Source: an uncultured Eubacteriales bacterium
Lineage (GTDB): Bacteria > Bacillota > Clostridia > Oscillospirales > Oscillospiraceae
Direction: 5' to 3'
Assembly: GCA_900320765.1 (NCBI GenBank)
Contig: ONTN01000009.1
Span: 1-18,282, forward strand
DNA: 18,282 nt
Each line of letters opens with the position of its first letter. Within the stretch, counting starts at the first letter, position 1. Of the stretch, positions 6,240 to 15,490 are shown in pieces. Below the pieces are notes generated by a model. That model saw only the letters and a list, made by a program, of their open reading frames with translations, made no database searches and was not told the DNA's origin. A program made the translations under genes and the position numbers.

Positions 6240-9200
6240 ATGAAACTGTTCAGACGAATCCTCGCGCTGCTTCTCGTTCTGCTTATGTTCGCCGGGAATA
6301 TCGGCGTTGATAATTTCATTGCTCTCGCCGTCTATGCCGAGGATGAGGCCGTCTCCGTTGAGCCGAATTCCGACGGGAATACGCCGGAGTTCACAGAAGA
6401 AACGCCTGCGCCGGTTGAAGAAACGCCTGCGCCGACTGAGGAAACGCCGGCGCCCGTGATCGAAACGCCAAAAGCCGCCGAGGAAACACCGGAGATCACG
6501 CCCAAAACGCCTGCACCCGTTCAGGAAACGCCGGAGCCCGTTTCCGAAACGCCGATTCCGGATACGAAATCGGAGCCTGCCGCAGTGACGCCTGCGCCGG
6601 AGACAAAGCAAAGCACCGATGCGGTAAAGGAATCTTCCCGGGAAGACGAAGCCGAGGAAAAAATCGTCTCCCGGAAAATCGAAAAGCTGGAGCCTGCCGA
6701 CAAGCTGGAGATGACGCTTGAGGGAGAGCTGCCCTTGAAAGCCTCGGTTGTCTGGAAGGAAACGGACTATAAGCCGGAGGGCGAGGGCAAGTCGCCTCTC
6801 TATTGCTTTGCTCTTCGCGTCTATGATGAGGATGAAAACGAATTCCGCCCCGAAAGCGATATCACGGTCGAGCTTAAGAGTGATCTGATCAAGCGTGCGA
6901 TCGAGGAGAAACTGGATCTTCGTGTGATCGTGAGCGAAAAGCATACCGAGAGCAGGATCCTAAAAACGGAAGAAGACATGATCCGATTCGAGATCAAAAA
7001 GTTTGATCTGATCTTCGTCTACGTTCAGGAGGAGCTTCCTGAGCAGAGCCCCGCACCCGAAACGGACCTCGCTCCTGAGACGAGTCCGGATCCCGCGCTC
7101 GAGGACGAGACGGCGCAGGAGAGCGAAAAGCTCTATACCGATCAGGATCCGCTTCGCGCGGACGAACAGCTGTTCATCACCGGACAGCTGCCGCTTAACG
7201 GCGTGATCGACGCTGTACCGACCGAGGCCGAAACCATCGAAGGCGAGCAAATGCTGGCCTCCTACGATATCAATATATATACCGATGAAGAGAAGCAGGA
7301 TGCACAGGAGAGCTGGCAGCCCGCCGACGAGGGCGTAGTCGTCCATCTCTATGACGAGTCCTTCCTGGATCAGGAGTCGGTCAACATCTACCATACGCCG
7401 GACGACGGCGAGCCTGTGCTGGTTGCAACGGTCGTACCGGTCGACGGATGGGTCACCTTTACCGCGGACGGCTTCTCGGTCTGGACCTTTACCAGAACGA
7501 TCCGCAAGACCGTCACAGCCGGTGACGGAAGCACATATTCCGTTTCTGTCAACGCCCCTGAGGGGACCGAATTCCCGCAGGGAGCGGAGCTTTTCGTCCA
7601 GGAACTTACGAGCGAAAGCGAGTCTTATTCCCAATACCTCGATCAGACGGCTGAGCTGTTGAACTCATCCGACTTTACTTTCGCGCGCCTGTTTGACATC
7701 GCCGTAGTGGACAGCGAGGGCGAGCATCTCATCTTTGACGCGCCGCTGAGCGTGTCGATCGAATTGATGGACGACGAGGCCGCGGAGCTTGATCTGGCTG
7801 TTGTTCACTTTGGCAGCACGCCGCAGGAGATGGACGTCAGCGCGGAGGGCGGCGTCCTCAGCTTCGAGACTGACGGGTTCTCTGTCTACGTCGTCGTCGA
7901 TCACGAGAACGAAACGGTTGTAACTCCCCGTGTGATGTTCCACTTTATCAAGCCCGGAGCAGACGAAGAAACCGACGGCGGCGTTACGTATTATACCGGC
8001 GAGCCTTATCTGTTCATCAACAAGCATAACGATACGCAGTTCACACAGATCCTTGAAAACGGGGAAACGCTCGAGCTGATCGAGGACCCGTCAAACCAGG
8101 TTGCGGATCAACAGGAAACATATTTCTACGGATGGTACGTGGTCGAACCGCATCTCATCGAAGGAACTACGGATGACCATGGCATCGGCCCCGACGACAA
8201 GCTCTATTTTACCTGGCCCGCCGCGCCTCATCCGATCGAATTCGAGTCTCCGATCACGATTTCCGAAAACGATGTCAGCATCGGGAACACAGTCTCCTGG
8301 AGCCTGTCGGCTGCTTCCGGCAGCGGTACGGTTGATGCGGACGGCAATGTTCATGTGCTCCTCGCGCCGCTGTTCAAAAACTACAATTTCATCAACTTCA
8401 TGCTCTATGCCAAAGACGTGGCTGTTGTGGGCGCGAGAGACCTGATGGCCCGCAAAATGATCGCGCTCGGCTCTTCCACACATGTAGACGTCAAGATCAG
8501 CGACGTTGTCTCCACCAGCACAGACCCTGTTCATCTTATTTTTACCGGCTGGGAATACAATGCCGCTACAGAAGAGAACCCGAACTGGATCCAGAAGCAG
8601 ACGATCGACTACACCGGAGCAGAATTGACGGACCCCGGCAGAGACGGTGTCTATTTGACCGTGGACCTTGCGGACACCTCTTCGGTGGATCTTTATCCCG
8701 TTTTTGTTCAGGCGCGTTGGGTCGACTTTTACTCCGGCGCCAGCGAAAGCGGTGCTCGCTATGTCGCATCGACCTTCCGTGAGTCCTGGGGCACTCCGCT
8801 CAATCCGCCGGTTGGAATGGTAGAAGATCCGAATTCGAATATCTTTACCGCCATGGAAACTTCAAGCCGCGACGGATACAACTTCGATGGCTGGTATGCT
8901 TTCGCAGTGACGGATTCAAACGGGAATATCACCAATCTGACCACACCCGCAGACGTTATAGTCAGTTACTATGACGTTCAGAATGCGAGGCCTCATACCG
9001 TCACTGTCAATACGACTGCGATCCGGATTGCCGACGGAAACGGCAGCATTGTTTATAATGGGACGCTGTATCTGAAGGATAACGGCAATAACACAGGGAC
9101 TATAGGGACTACAGGCGACGACGGTGCGATGGCGCTTTTTGCTTCCGGATCGTCTCAGGGCACCCTGAAACTCTATGATGCGTTGGATCGTTTGAACCTG

Positions 9201-12200
9201 AGCGCCAAATGGACGCCCGGTCCTTCCCGGATCACGATCGTCTACTGGACGGAAAACGCCCAGGAGATCGGGTATACCGCCCCCAGCGACCCAAAGGATG
9301 ATTACACAGCAAGTGCTGTTAAGGTCATCACGACCGCTGAATTGAACACCAGGCTTGGAACTGATTTTTCTTCCGGCTCGACGGTCACGCTCTCACAGCT
9401 TGCAGCTTTCACAGAAGGGACAGTCGGCATTCTCGACCCGGCTTATCTTGATGATGTCGGTGCCGTGCTCGGGAGTGAAGAGGCCGGCATTCCCGGTGAC
9501 GAGATATTTTACGAACATGATACCGCGCTGTCAGATCCGTCCGTAACCATCAATGGCGACGGAAGCACGGTCTTCAATGTGTATTTCAGCCGGTCACTTT
9601 TCACGATCGTGTTTCATATCGGCCGCGATAATTACGTGAAGACCGGTGGCCGACAGGGTTCCACCAGCGACTGGGAACCCTACGGCAACTGGATCCAGTA
9701 CATGTTTAACGATGATCCGCTCACTGCTCTGCTTACAAGTATCCGAGGTGTGCCTTCCAACGGTTCCGGTTATTCTTATCGCGGCGCATTCTCCATGACC
9801 GACAACGTCAACGGCCGGACATATACTAACAGCTATGTCGCCACCGAATTGAATATCAGCGGCGATTATCTCCCGAGCGAGAGCGAAAACGTATACTGCA
9901 TCCGGGCCAAATACGGTGCCTATATCGGGGACCAGTGGCCAACGCCGTCCAACCCCAACTTTACCTTTACGCGGCCGTCAAACTCCAATTACACCATGTA
10001 CACCTGGGCGGGCTATTACGACAGTCTGTACTGCCGGATTGCTAACGAGCGCCCGACCTGGGGCGGACAGCAGGGCAGCAACCCCGACTTCAACGGCGTT
10101 TACGAATATATGTCCAAGGAGATCTGCTCCAACCGCGCCGGGACCGATATCATAAACAGCAATCGCGTGCATCACCTCGTTGCCTACTATGGTACCACCA
10201 GCAACAGCGACCGCTTCAAAGACTACCATATTCTGTATGAGGCGATCGACGGGACCTACGATCCCAACACCACGACAGTCAAGCCTGGGTCGGAATATTT
10301 TGATTACCTTCCAACGACCTGGAGCACCGACATCGCCCATGTCAATTCTTCCGTGCTTAACGGCCGCAACTTTTATGAAGCGCGGCTCGAGCAAGATGTC
10401 ATCTCCAACGTCGACCCACAGTTCCAGATGGCATGGGACATCGAGGGCTATGAGTATTTTTACAGCTGTTATGAGGATAACGGGAACCAGAACGACGTTT
10501 ACTTCTTCTACACACCGAAGCAGTACACGCTGACCTTCAATATCGGAACATCTACCGAGACAGACCAATACTACTATACCGAGACTCTGGCCGATGCGGA
10601 TCTGTACACGGACGAAGTTGATGTGCCGGAAGGCCACAATTTCCTTGGCTGGTACACCAACTCGGAGGGCATCGGCGAACCCTTCGACTTTGCCAACAAG
10701 ACCATGCCTGCCCAAAACGTGGTGCTTTATCCGATTTTGAAGATCCTCCAGTATACCGTGAAGATCGACCCCAACGCCGGTGTGCTCGACCACAGGGTCA
10801 ACTCGTCCGTGTCGACCTATTTCACGGCAAACTACGGCACAACGGTCGGCGAATACTCGACAGCGCGCGGGTATATCAAGCTTACGGATAAAGAGCTGGA
10901 CAGCAGCGATCCGACATACTATACCGGCGAAAAGTATTATTACCTCAACACGCAGCGCCTTGGAATAGAGTCGGAAGGCGTCTGGGGGTTGCCGACAGAA
11001 CTGCGCAACGCCGTATATCTCACCGAGGATCAGCTTGATACGTATTACGATTGGTATTCTGATACTATAGACCATGCCGATCTCAGCTACTGGGAAGGCA
11101 TTTCAAAACTGGACAAACAGACTTTTATCGACACGTATACAAGCTATCCCTACCGTCCGGTCAACGGTGAGCATTACACCTTTATGGGATGGTTCCAGGT
11201 GTTCGATAACGGCTCCGTTGACTCCATGCCCTTCAACTTCAACGATCCTGTGACGGGTCCGCTGGAGCTTCGCGCGCTGTGGCGCCTTGACGGCGGATAC
11301 TATATAAAGTACAATCCGGATTATTATGAATATGATGAAGACGGAGTGACGCACATCGTCGGCGAAGTGGATCAGTGGACGGATCCGGCAGATATTGCGC
11401 ATCAGCTCTATGCCGACCAGTCTCCGACCAAGATCCTGCGCGCGCCGACGAACACAACGCCCGGCTGGATCTTTCGCGGCTGGTGTGTGGTGATGCCTGT
11501 CACTTATCTGGGAAACGGCGAACCGGAAACCAGATGGATTCCGATTCAGCTGGACGACAACGGCGATCCGATCTACTATCAGCCGGGCGACAGCTTCACC
11601 ATTGATTCGGATCTCGTTTCTGAACACGACAGCATCGGCGCTATCATCCACATGCAGGCTTGCTATGAAGAGGGAACGACGTCTTACCGGCGTCCCGAAA
11701 TCACAAACCTGATCCTGGATGCGAACGATCTGTACGGCGGATTTATCAACACCGTGGATTCGACCGCCCTTCCCGGACTTTCCGGCCCCGGAAGCGAGGT
11801 CATCAATACAAGCTCCGAACTCTTTGATGGCAATCCCACACAGATCCTCTTCGGCGACTTCCAGTCAAATATCGCGCTTCATTTGAATCGCTATGCCACA
11901 TCAGATACAAGTTACAGCGTCACGAACTTCTTTCCCAATGCCAACGGATATCTGCTGATCGGATTTGACGAAAACAGCGATCCCAACAACCCGAAGACCG
12001 GCGATCCGTTTATTCCGACCTTTGCTCCGGATTCTGTGGCTGCGGTCACGAGAGACGAAGAGGAAACGCTCTACGCCATGTGGGAGCCGATGTTGTACGT
12101 CACCTTCATCAACACTACCGACGAAGAGATCACGATCGATTTGAGTGCTTCCGAAACGGCTATCAGCGTCGTCAACGAAGTCACCGGCGAGTTTGACCGT

Positions 12201-15200
12201 GAAAAAGTCGAGGATGAGATCACCGTCTCGGCCAACGGCAGCATCAAGATCGTTCTCCCCAAAGCCTCCGAGGGCGACATCTTTACCGCCGAGGCGACGA
12301 ACGATCATATCCGCAAAATAATGAGCGTTGCCGGCGAATATCCCACCGGTACGGTTCACGGCACCGGGAGCACGGACGTCGTATACAGCGCGACGGTTAG
12401 CTACAGCGGAACACTCGTGACAGATGCCACAGGCGTTGTCGTCACCTATACGGAACAGCCTTACGAGCAGGTTCTTTACGATGTAAACGGCGGCGTCTGG
12501 ACGGAGACAGATACGAATTATGAGAACCTGTCGGGCGATATCTATGTTCTCGATGCGGAGAATATCATAGACAATGTCTACAGTCCCGCTGACCCGACCC
12601 GCTTCGAAAAGGTCTTCATCGGCTGGACGACCAACGCCGATATCGCGGAGCATACCGATTTCAGTTCGACGGAGGAAGTGACCTGGGGCGACACGACCAT
12701 CACTCCTGATGCGGACGGCATCGTACTCGACAAGGTCAGAAGCGATTATCTCTGGGACTTCAGCGATGAACCGCCCTATGATCAGACCCTCTACGCCGTG
12801 TGGAGCGATGCGGTCAAGGTGACCTTTGATATCGTGCGAACGGGAAGCAATCTGCACACGTGGACCGGTCCTGCGACCAGCAATACGAATATCCCGTATG
12901 TGTATTATCTCGTATCTAACGCCCCTGGAACGATCACTTACACGATGGCGAGGGGTGAGCGTGTTCCCAAGCCGAGCGAGCCAACGACAAATCAGTCGGG
13001 CTGGTGTTTTATCGCATGGCTGCTGAATAATACAAGCCGTAGGAACACGACGATACAGCCAAGTCATACGGATATTCTGAGTAATTCTTACGATTTTACG
13101 CAGAGGGTTTATAATCCTATTACACTGAGCACTTCGTGGACAAAAAACCAGCCGCAGATTTTTACCTTCACCGTCAGAAACGAAGTTTTAGACGGCAATG
13201 TCGAGGATGAGTTTACATATACCGTTTCCGTTTCCGATGTGAAACTGCTGGGTAAAGTGAACGGCAGGAATCAGGTTGTGGATCCAACAACACAATGGGG
13301 ATCGATTTCAACAAATCTGAAAAACAATGAGAATTACACAGTAATCGTTACTGTATCCTACAATACTGCTGATTGGAAAGGTAACAGTGTAAAAGTTGAC
13401 GTGATCGATCAAAACGGCATTGTGATCAAATCCAAACAAGTAATGGTCTTTACCGGACAAAGTAAGCCGAACTATACTTCAGATTACAAGTATACTCTGA
13501 CGATCACTCAAGCCCAAAAGCCCGGCTACGCAACGACTATATCCGAACGGGATGAAGCGAAGGACGGAGTAGAGGGCGAGTATATCACGACGGACCATGA
13601 TGATCAGACCCGTTCGTTTACCTTCTTCTCCAGCGAGTGGCGTACCACGAATGTGTCGAATGCTCAAGCAACGTTTTCTCCTGAAGTGAACAACTATTCT
13701 GACGGCTCTTCTGAGGGGACCATCCACTCCGGGAACTACAGCCTTACAGTAGTTTTTAAGAACAAGGGTGAAACCTACATCTCGCCCACGGGCATTGATT
13801 TTCACATGACTCCCTTTGCTCTGATGCTTCTCTTCGGCGTTTTTCTGTCCGTGCCGGGAATTCTGATACGGCGCAGGAAAAAACAAAGAATGGATGATTC
13901 AGACAGCAGCGACAGGATCTTCAGCTCCGGCGAAAGCCCCCCCCCTGTCACAACATCAGCTTCGGGCGAAAGCCCCATGAATACAGGTATAATTTTTCAA
14001 AACACAGGAAAGGGGAAAATAAAAATGAAGACCATGAAAAGGATCGGAGCTCTCATCCTGGCGCTCGTACTGGTGCTGGCGCTGAGCACGTCTGCGTTTG
14101 CGGTACAGGATCTGACCAACGGTGAGGTCGGCGGCTATACCGCTCCCGATACGCAGAATGTTAATGACAAGTCTGTCAACCTGAAGAAAGAGATCACCGT
14201 CTATAACCCGGACGAAAGCCTGGTCTACGGCCCTGAGATCACGTACGCCTACGAGATCGCGGCGGCTTCCGGCTCCGAACTTGTCCAGATCACCGACACT
14301 ACGACGGATCATGCTTCCGGGCTTGCTACTACTGTGACCGTTCTGCCCGGCGTCACCACAGGCGTCTCGATGAACGGCACTTCCGCAAATACGATCGCAT
14401 GGACCAATGCGGACATTCTGGATGCGTCCGCCGCAGGCACGGCCAACTACAAGAACCTGACCGTTGATTTCTCGAACGTCGTGTTTTCGCAGCCCGGCGT
14501 ATATCGCTACAAGATCACCGAGAACGCGACAAGCTACACCACCTCCGGTGTCACCGACGGCAGCATCTCAGACGTCCGTTATCTTGATGTGTACGTCATG
14601 AGAAGCAGCACTTATTCGGATGGTTCTACTGCGGCCGAGTGGAGAATCTACGGTTATGTCTGTGTCAACAGCCAGTCGGCTACAGCGGACATCACTCCCG
14701 GATCTGCGGACAATACCGATAAGACGAACGGTTTTGTTGACACGAACACGGCTGCCGACGCCAGCACCGCCGATGAATACCGCACCTATAACCTGACCAT
14801 CGGCAAAACGCTTTCCGGCGATGAAACGATGAACAGCCATAAGTTCCCGTTTGACGCGACATGGACGGCCGGTTCCGCTACCGGCACCTTCCAGTTCATT
14901 GTGGAGGAGACGGGGACAGCTTCTGCCACAAAGACAGCTCAGGCTGCCACCACTACGGTGAACGGCACGACTGTACCCGCCAATACCCTGTACAAGGTCG
15001 GCAATGCGGATGCAGTCGGCACCGCCGATAAGGATGGTATCCCGTCGATCGCCAACGGCGGAACGATCAAGTACATCGGTATCCCGAACGGCACAAAGGT
15101 CACGGTGACCGAGACCAACGATGTTCTCGGTACGACGTATGCCGCTACTGCTAAGGAGACGATCGGCACCGGCGCGCAAACCGATGTCGTTTGGACCGGC

Positions 15201-15443
15201 GGTACCGGCGGACTCTCCTCCGACAGCAAGACCGCCACGCTGAACACGACCAAGACAGCGATCTATGCTCAGGCTGCCGCTCCGGCTGCCGACAGCAATG
15301 TTGCCATCCAGGTCACCAACACGCTGAGCATCATTTCTCCGACCGGCGTGGCGCTGCGCGTCGCACCTTACATCCTGATGCTTGTCGGCGGCGTTGTGCT
15401 CTTCGCGCTCTCCCGCAAGCGCAAGGTAAGCGAGGCGGCCTGA
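6240..15443 (+). CDS. Giant InlB-repeat surface adhesin, reading in frame into the downstream pilin
   Basis: As sequenced, one open frame of 3067 residues. Start ATG 6240 follows AAAGGTGG at 6224-6231. Residues 1-33 are a signal peptide (probable cleavage AVYA-ED). Then: eight heptads of the ETPAPVE type (54-109); three related beta-rich blocks (about 155-264, 339-420, 424-557) ending in patterns such as TADGFSVW and ETDGFSVY; a long region with GW motifs of InlB B-repeat (Flg_new) type near residues 628, 770, 882, 1467, 1647, 1744, 1905, 2125 and 2260; a DUF7601-like domain; and a sorting signal, ISPTG at 2514-2518, hydrophobic 2525-2543, then RRRKKQR. The protein should logically end soon after this, yet the frame continues through a C9 run into a second signal peptide and a pilin. 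A one-base-shorter run would stop it at 13980, giving 2579 residues. Role: sortase-anchored adhesin, possibly a pilus tip (inference). Confidence 0.8.
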   Translation: MKLFRRILALLLVLLMFAGNIGVDNFIALAVYAEDEAVSVEPNSDGNTPEFTEETPAPVEETPAPTEETPAPVIETPKAAEETPEITPKTPAPVQETPEPVSETPIPDTKSEPAAVTPAPETKQSTDAVKESSREDEAEEKIVSRKIEKLEPADKLEMTLEGELPLKASVVWKETDYKPEGEGKSPLYCFALRVYDEDENEFRPESDITVELKSDLIKRAIEEKLDLRVIVSEKHTESRILKTEEDMIRFEIKKFDLIFVYVQEELPEQSPAPETDLAPETSPDPALEDETAQESEKLYTDQDPLRADEQLFITGQLPLNGVIDAVPTEAETIEGEQMLASYDINIYTDEEKQDAQESWQPADEGVVVHLYDESFLDQESVNIYHTPDDGEPVLVATVVPVDGWVTFTADGFSVWTFTRTIRKTVTAGDGSTYSVSVNAPEGTEFPQGAELFVQELTSESESYSQYLDQTAELLNSSDFTFARLFDIAVVDSEGEHLIFDAPLSVSIELMDDEAAELDLAVVHFGSTPQEMDVSAEGGVLSFETDGFSVYVVVDHENETVVTPRVMFHFIKPGADEETDGGVTYYTGEPYLFINKHNDTQFTQILENGETLELIEDPSNQVADQQETYFYGWYVVEPHLIEGTTDDHGIGPDDKLYFTWPAAPHPIEFESPITISENDVSIGNTVSWSLSAASGSGTVDADGNVHVLLAPLFKNYNFINFMLYAKDVAVVGARDLMARKMIALGSSTHVDVKISDVVSTSTDPVHLIFTGWEYNAATEENPNWIQKQTIDYTGAELTDPGRDGVYLTVDLADTSSVDLYPVFVQARWVDFYSGASESGARYVASTFRESWGTPLNPPVGMVEDPNSNIFTAMETSSRDGYNFDGWYAFAVTDSNGNITNLTTPADVIVSYYDVQNARPHTVTVNTTAIRIADGNGSIVYNGTLYLKDNGNNTGTIGTTGDDGAMALFASGSSQGTLKLYDALDRLNLSAKWTPGPSRITIVYWTENAQEIGYTAPSDPKDDYTASAVKVITTAELNTRLGTDFSSGSTVTLSQLAAFTEGTVGILDPAYLDDVGAVLGSEEAGIPGDEIFYEHDTALSDPSVTINGDGSTVFNVYFSRSLFTIVFHIGRDNYVKTGGRQGSTSDWEPYGNWIQYMFNDDPLTALLTSIRGVPSNGSGYSYRGAFSMTDNVNGRTYTNSYVATELNISGDYLPSESENVYCIRAKYGAYIGDQWPTPSNPNFTFTRPSNSNYTMYTWAGYYDSLYCRIANERPTWGGQQGSNPDFNGVYEYMSKEICSNRAGTDIINSNRVHHLVAYYGTTSNSDRFKDYHILYEAIDGTYDPNTTTVKPGSEYFDYLPTTWSTDIAHVNSSVLNGRNFYEARLEQDVISNVDPQFQMAWDIEGYEYFYSCYEDNGNQNDVYFFYTPKQYTLTFNIGTSTETDQYYYTETLADADLYTDEVDVPEGHNFLGWYTNSEGIGEPFDFANKTMPAQNVVLYPILKILQYTVKIDPNAGVLDHRVNSSVSTYFTANYGTTVGEYSTARGYIKLTDKELDSSDPTYYTGEKYYYLNTQRLGIESEGVWGLPTELRNAVYLTEDQLDTYYDWYSDTIDHADLSYWEGISKLDKQTFIDTYTSYPYRPVNGEHYTFMGWFQVFDNGSVDSMPFNFNDPVTGPLELRALWRLDGGYYIKYNPDYYEYDEDGVTHIVGEVDQWTDPADIAHQLYADQSPTKILRAPTNTTPGWIFRGWCVVMPVTYLGNGEPETRWIPIQLDDNGDPIYYQPGDSFTIDSDLVSEHDSIGAIIHMQACYEEGTTSYRRPEITNLILDANDLYGGFINTVDSTALPGLSGPGSEVINTSSELFDGNPTQILFGDFQSNIALHLNRYATSDTSYSVTNFFPNANGYLLIGFDENSDPNNPKTGDPFIPTFAPDSVAAVTRDEEETLYAMWEPMLYVTFINTTDEEITIDLSASETAISVVNEVTGEFDREKVEDEITVSANGSIKIVLPKASEGDIFTAEATNDHIRKIMSVAGEYPTGTVHGTGSTDVVYSATVSYSGTLVTDATGVVVTYTEQPYEQVLYDVNGGVWTETDTNYENLSGDIYVLDAENIIDNVYSPADPTRFEKVFIGWTTNADIAEHTDFSSTEEVTWGDTTITPDADGIVLDKVRSDYLWDFSDEPPYDQTLYAVWSDAVKVTFDIVRTGSNLHTWTGPATSNTNIPYVYYLVSNAPGTITYTMARGERVPKPSEPTTNQSGWCFIAWLLNNTSRRNTTIQPSHTDILSNSYDFTQRVYNPITLSTSWTKNQPQIFTFTVRNEVLDGNVEDEFTYTVSVSDVKLLGKVNGRNQVVDPTTQWGSISTNLKNNENYTVIVTVSYNTADWKGNSVKVDVIDQNGIVIKSKQVMVFTGQSKPNYTSDYKYTLTITQAQKPGYATTISERDEAKDGVEGEYITTDHDDQTRSFTFFSSEWRTTNVSNAQATFSPEVNNYSDGSSEGTIHSGNYSLTVVFKNKGETYISPTGIDFHMTPFALMLLFGVFLSVPGILIRRRKKQRMDDSDSSDRIFSSGESPPPVTTSASGESPMNTGIIFQNTGKGKIKMKTMKRIGALILALVLVLALSTSAFAVQDLTNGEVGGYTAPDTQNVNDKSVNLKKEITVYNPDESLVYGPEITYAYEIAAASGSELVQITDTTTDHASGLATTVTVLPGVTTGVSMNGTSANTIAWTNADILDASAAGTANYKNLTVDFSNVVFSQPGVYRYKITENATSYTTSGVTDGSISDVRYLDVYVMRSSTYSDGSTAAEWRIYGYVCVNSQSATADITPGSADNTDKTNGFVDTNTAADASTADEYRTYNLTIGKTLSGDETMNSHKFPFDATWTAGSATGTFQFIVEETGTASATKTAQAATTTVNGTTVPANTLYKVGNADAVGTADKDGIPSIANGGTIKYIGIPNGTKVTVTETNDVLGTTYAATAKETIGTGAQTDVVWTGGTGGLSSDSKTATLNTTKTAIYAQAAAPAADSNVAIQVTNTLSIISPTGVALRVAPYILMLVGGVVLFALSRKRKVSEAA
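6399..6566 (+). repeat. Eight tandem 21-bp units encoding a Thr/Pro heptad
   Basis: Eight consecutive units of exactly 21 bases, each beginning GAAAC(G/A)CC (sixth unit AAAACGCC), encode ETPAPVE, ETPAPTE, ETPAPVI, ETPKAAE, ETPEITP, KTPAPVQ, ETPEPVS and ETPIPDT. The first two units are nearly identical at the DNA level and later ones diverge. This is a Pro-rich stalk just after the signal peptide. Copy number could vary by recombination. Confidence 0.9.
13779..13889 (+). other. Sortase sorting signal inside the fused frame (ISPTG, membrane segment, basic tail)
   Basis: ISPTG is encoded at 13779-13793, followed by a hydrophobic segment (13812-13868) and RRRKKQR. This three-part layout is a cell wall sorting signal. 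The pilin encoded next has the same ISPTG pentapeptide, so one sortase probably handles both. It marks the functional end of the adhesin. Confidence 0.8.
13926..13976 (+). repeat. C9 homopolymer flanked by a 15-bp direct repeat with GAAA-loop hairpins
   Basis: TCCGGCGAAAGCCCC (13926-13940) recurs as TCGGGCGAAAGCCCC (13962-13976) with one mismatch and a 36-base period. Each copy can fold into a small hairpin with a GAAA tetraloop (GGC/GCC in the first, GGGC/GCCC in the second). The first copy runs into a nine-C tract, 13937-13945. In the current frame the repeat reads SGESP twice. The structure sits exactly at the adhesin-pilin boundary. Confidence 0.85.
13988..13993 (+). promoter_or_regulatory. 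Possible -10 box ahead of the pilin gene
   Basis: A perfect TATAAT lies 32 bases before the pilin ATG. No -35 box is present at the right spacing (13965-13970 reads GGCGAA), and there is no TG extension, so a promoter here would need an activator or may be chance. Confidence 0.3.
14025..15443 (+). CDS. FctA/Spy0128-type pilin with ISPTG sorting signal
   Basis: A 472-residue protein in the same frame as the adhesin but with its own start: AAAGGGG at 14009-14015, 9 bases before ATG 14025, and a classical signal peptide MKTMKRIGAL... with cleavage after AFA (residue 26). Domain 1 (about 45-245) carries the FctA pattern, VNLKKEIT near its start and FSQPGVYRYKITE at 154-166; Lys54 or Lys55, Glu166 and Asn241 are candidates for an intramolecular isopeptide bond. 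Domain 2 (about 252-435) has LTIGKTLSGDE (Lys261), GIPNGTKVTVTET (Glu363) and VTNTL (Asn432), again a plausible isopeptide set. The C-terminus is ISPTG (437-441), a hydrophobic segment and SRKRK. It is most likely the major shaft subunit polymerised by the class B sortase encoded downstream. The isopeptide residues are inferred from pattern. Confidence 0.88.
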   Translation: MKTMKRIGALILALVLVLALSTSAFAVQDLTNGEVGGYTAPDTQNVNDKSVNLKKEITVYNPDESLVYGPEITYAYEIAAASGSELVQITDTTTDHASGLATTVTVLPGVTTGVSMNGTSANTIAWTNADILDASAAGTANYKNLTVDFSNVVFSQPGVYRYKITENATSYTTSGVTDGSISDVRYLDVYVMRSSTYSDGSTAAEWRIYGYVCVNSQSATADITPGSADNTDKTNGFVDTNTAADASTADEYRTYNLTIGKTLSGDETMNSHKFPFDATWTAGSATGTFQFIVEETGTASATKTAQAATTTVNGTTVPANTLYKVGNADAVGTADKDGIPSIANGGTIKYIGIPNGTKVTVTETNDVLGTTYAATAKETIGTGAQTDVVWTGGTGGLSSDSKTATLNTTKTAIYAQAAAPAADSNVAIQVTNTLSIISPTGVALRVAPYILMLVGGVVLFALSRKRKVSEAA

Positions 15444-15490
15444 CCGGCCCTTCGATCTCTTTGATATAGGGAGAGATATTAAATAAAACC

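Noticed and set aside
6399..6566. Tandem repeats considered as a CRISPR array
   Set aside because: Units are contiguous, in frame, without spacers, and encode a Thr/Pro stalk.
6781..6840. Cys in the LYCF context of the adhesin as a thioester domain like that of Cpa
   Set aside because: No matching Gln motif was found at a suitable distance, and the surrounding sequence does not resemble a thioester domain.
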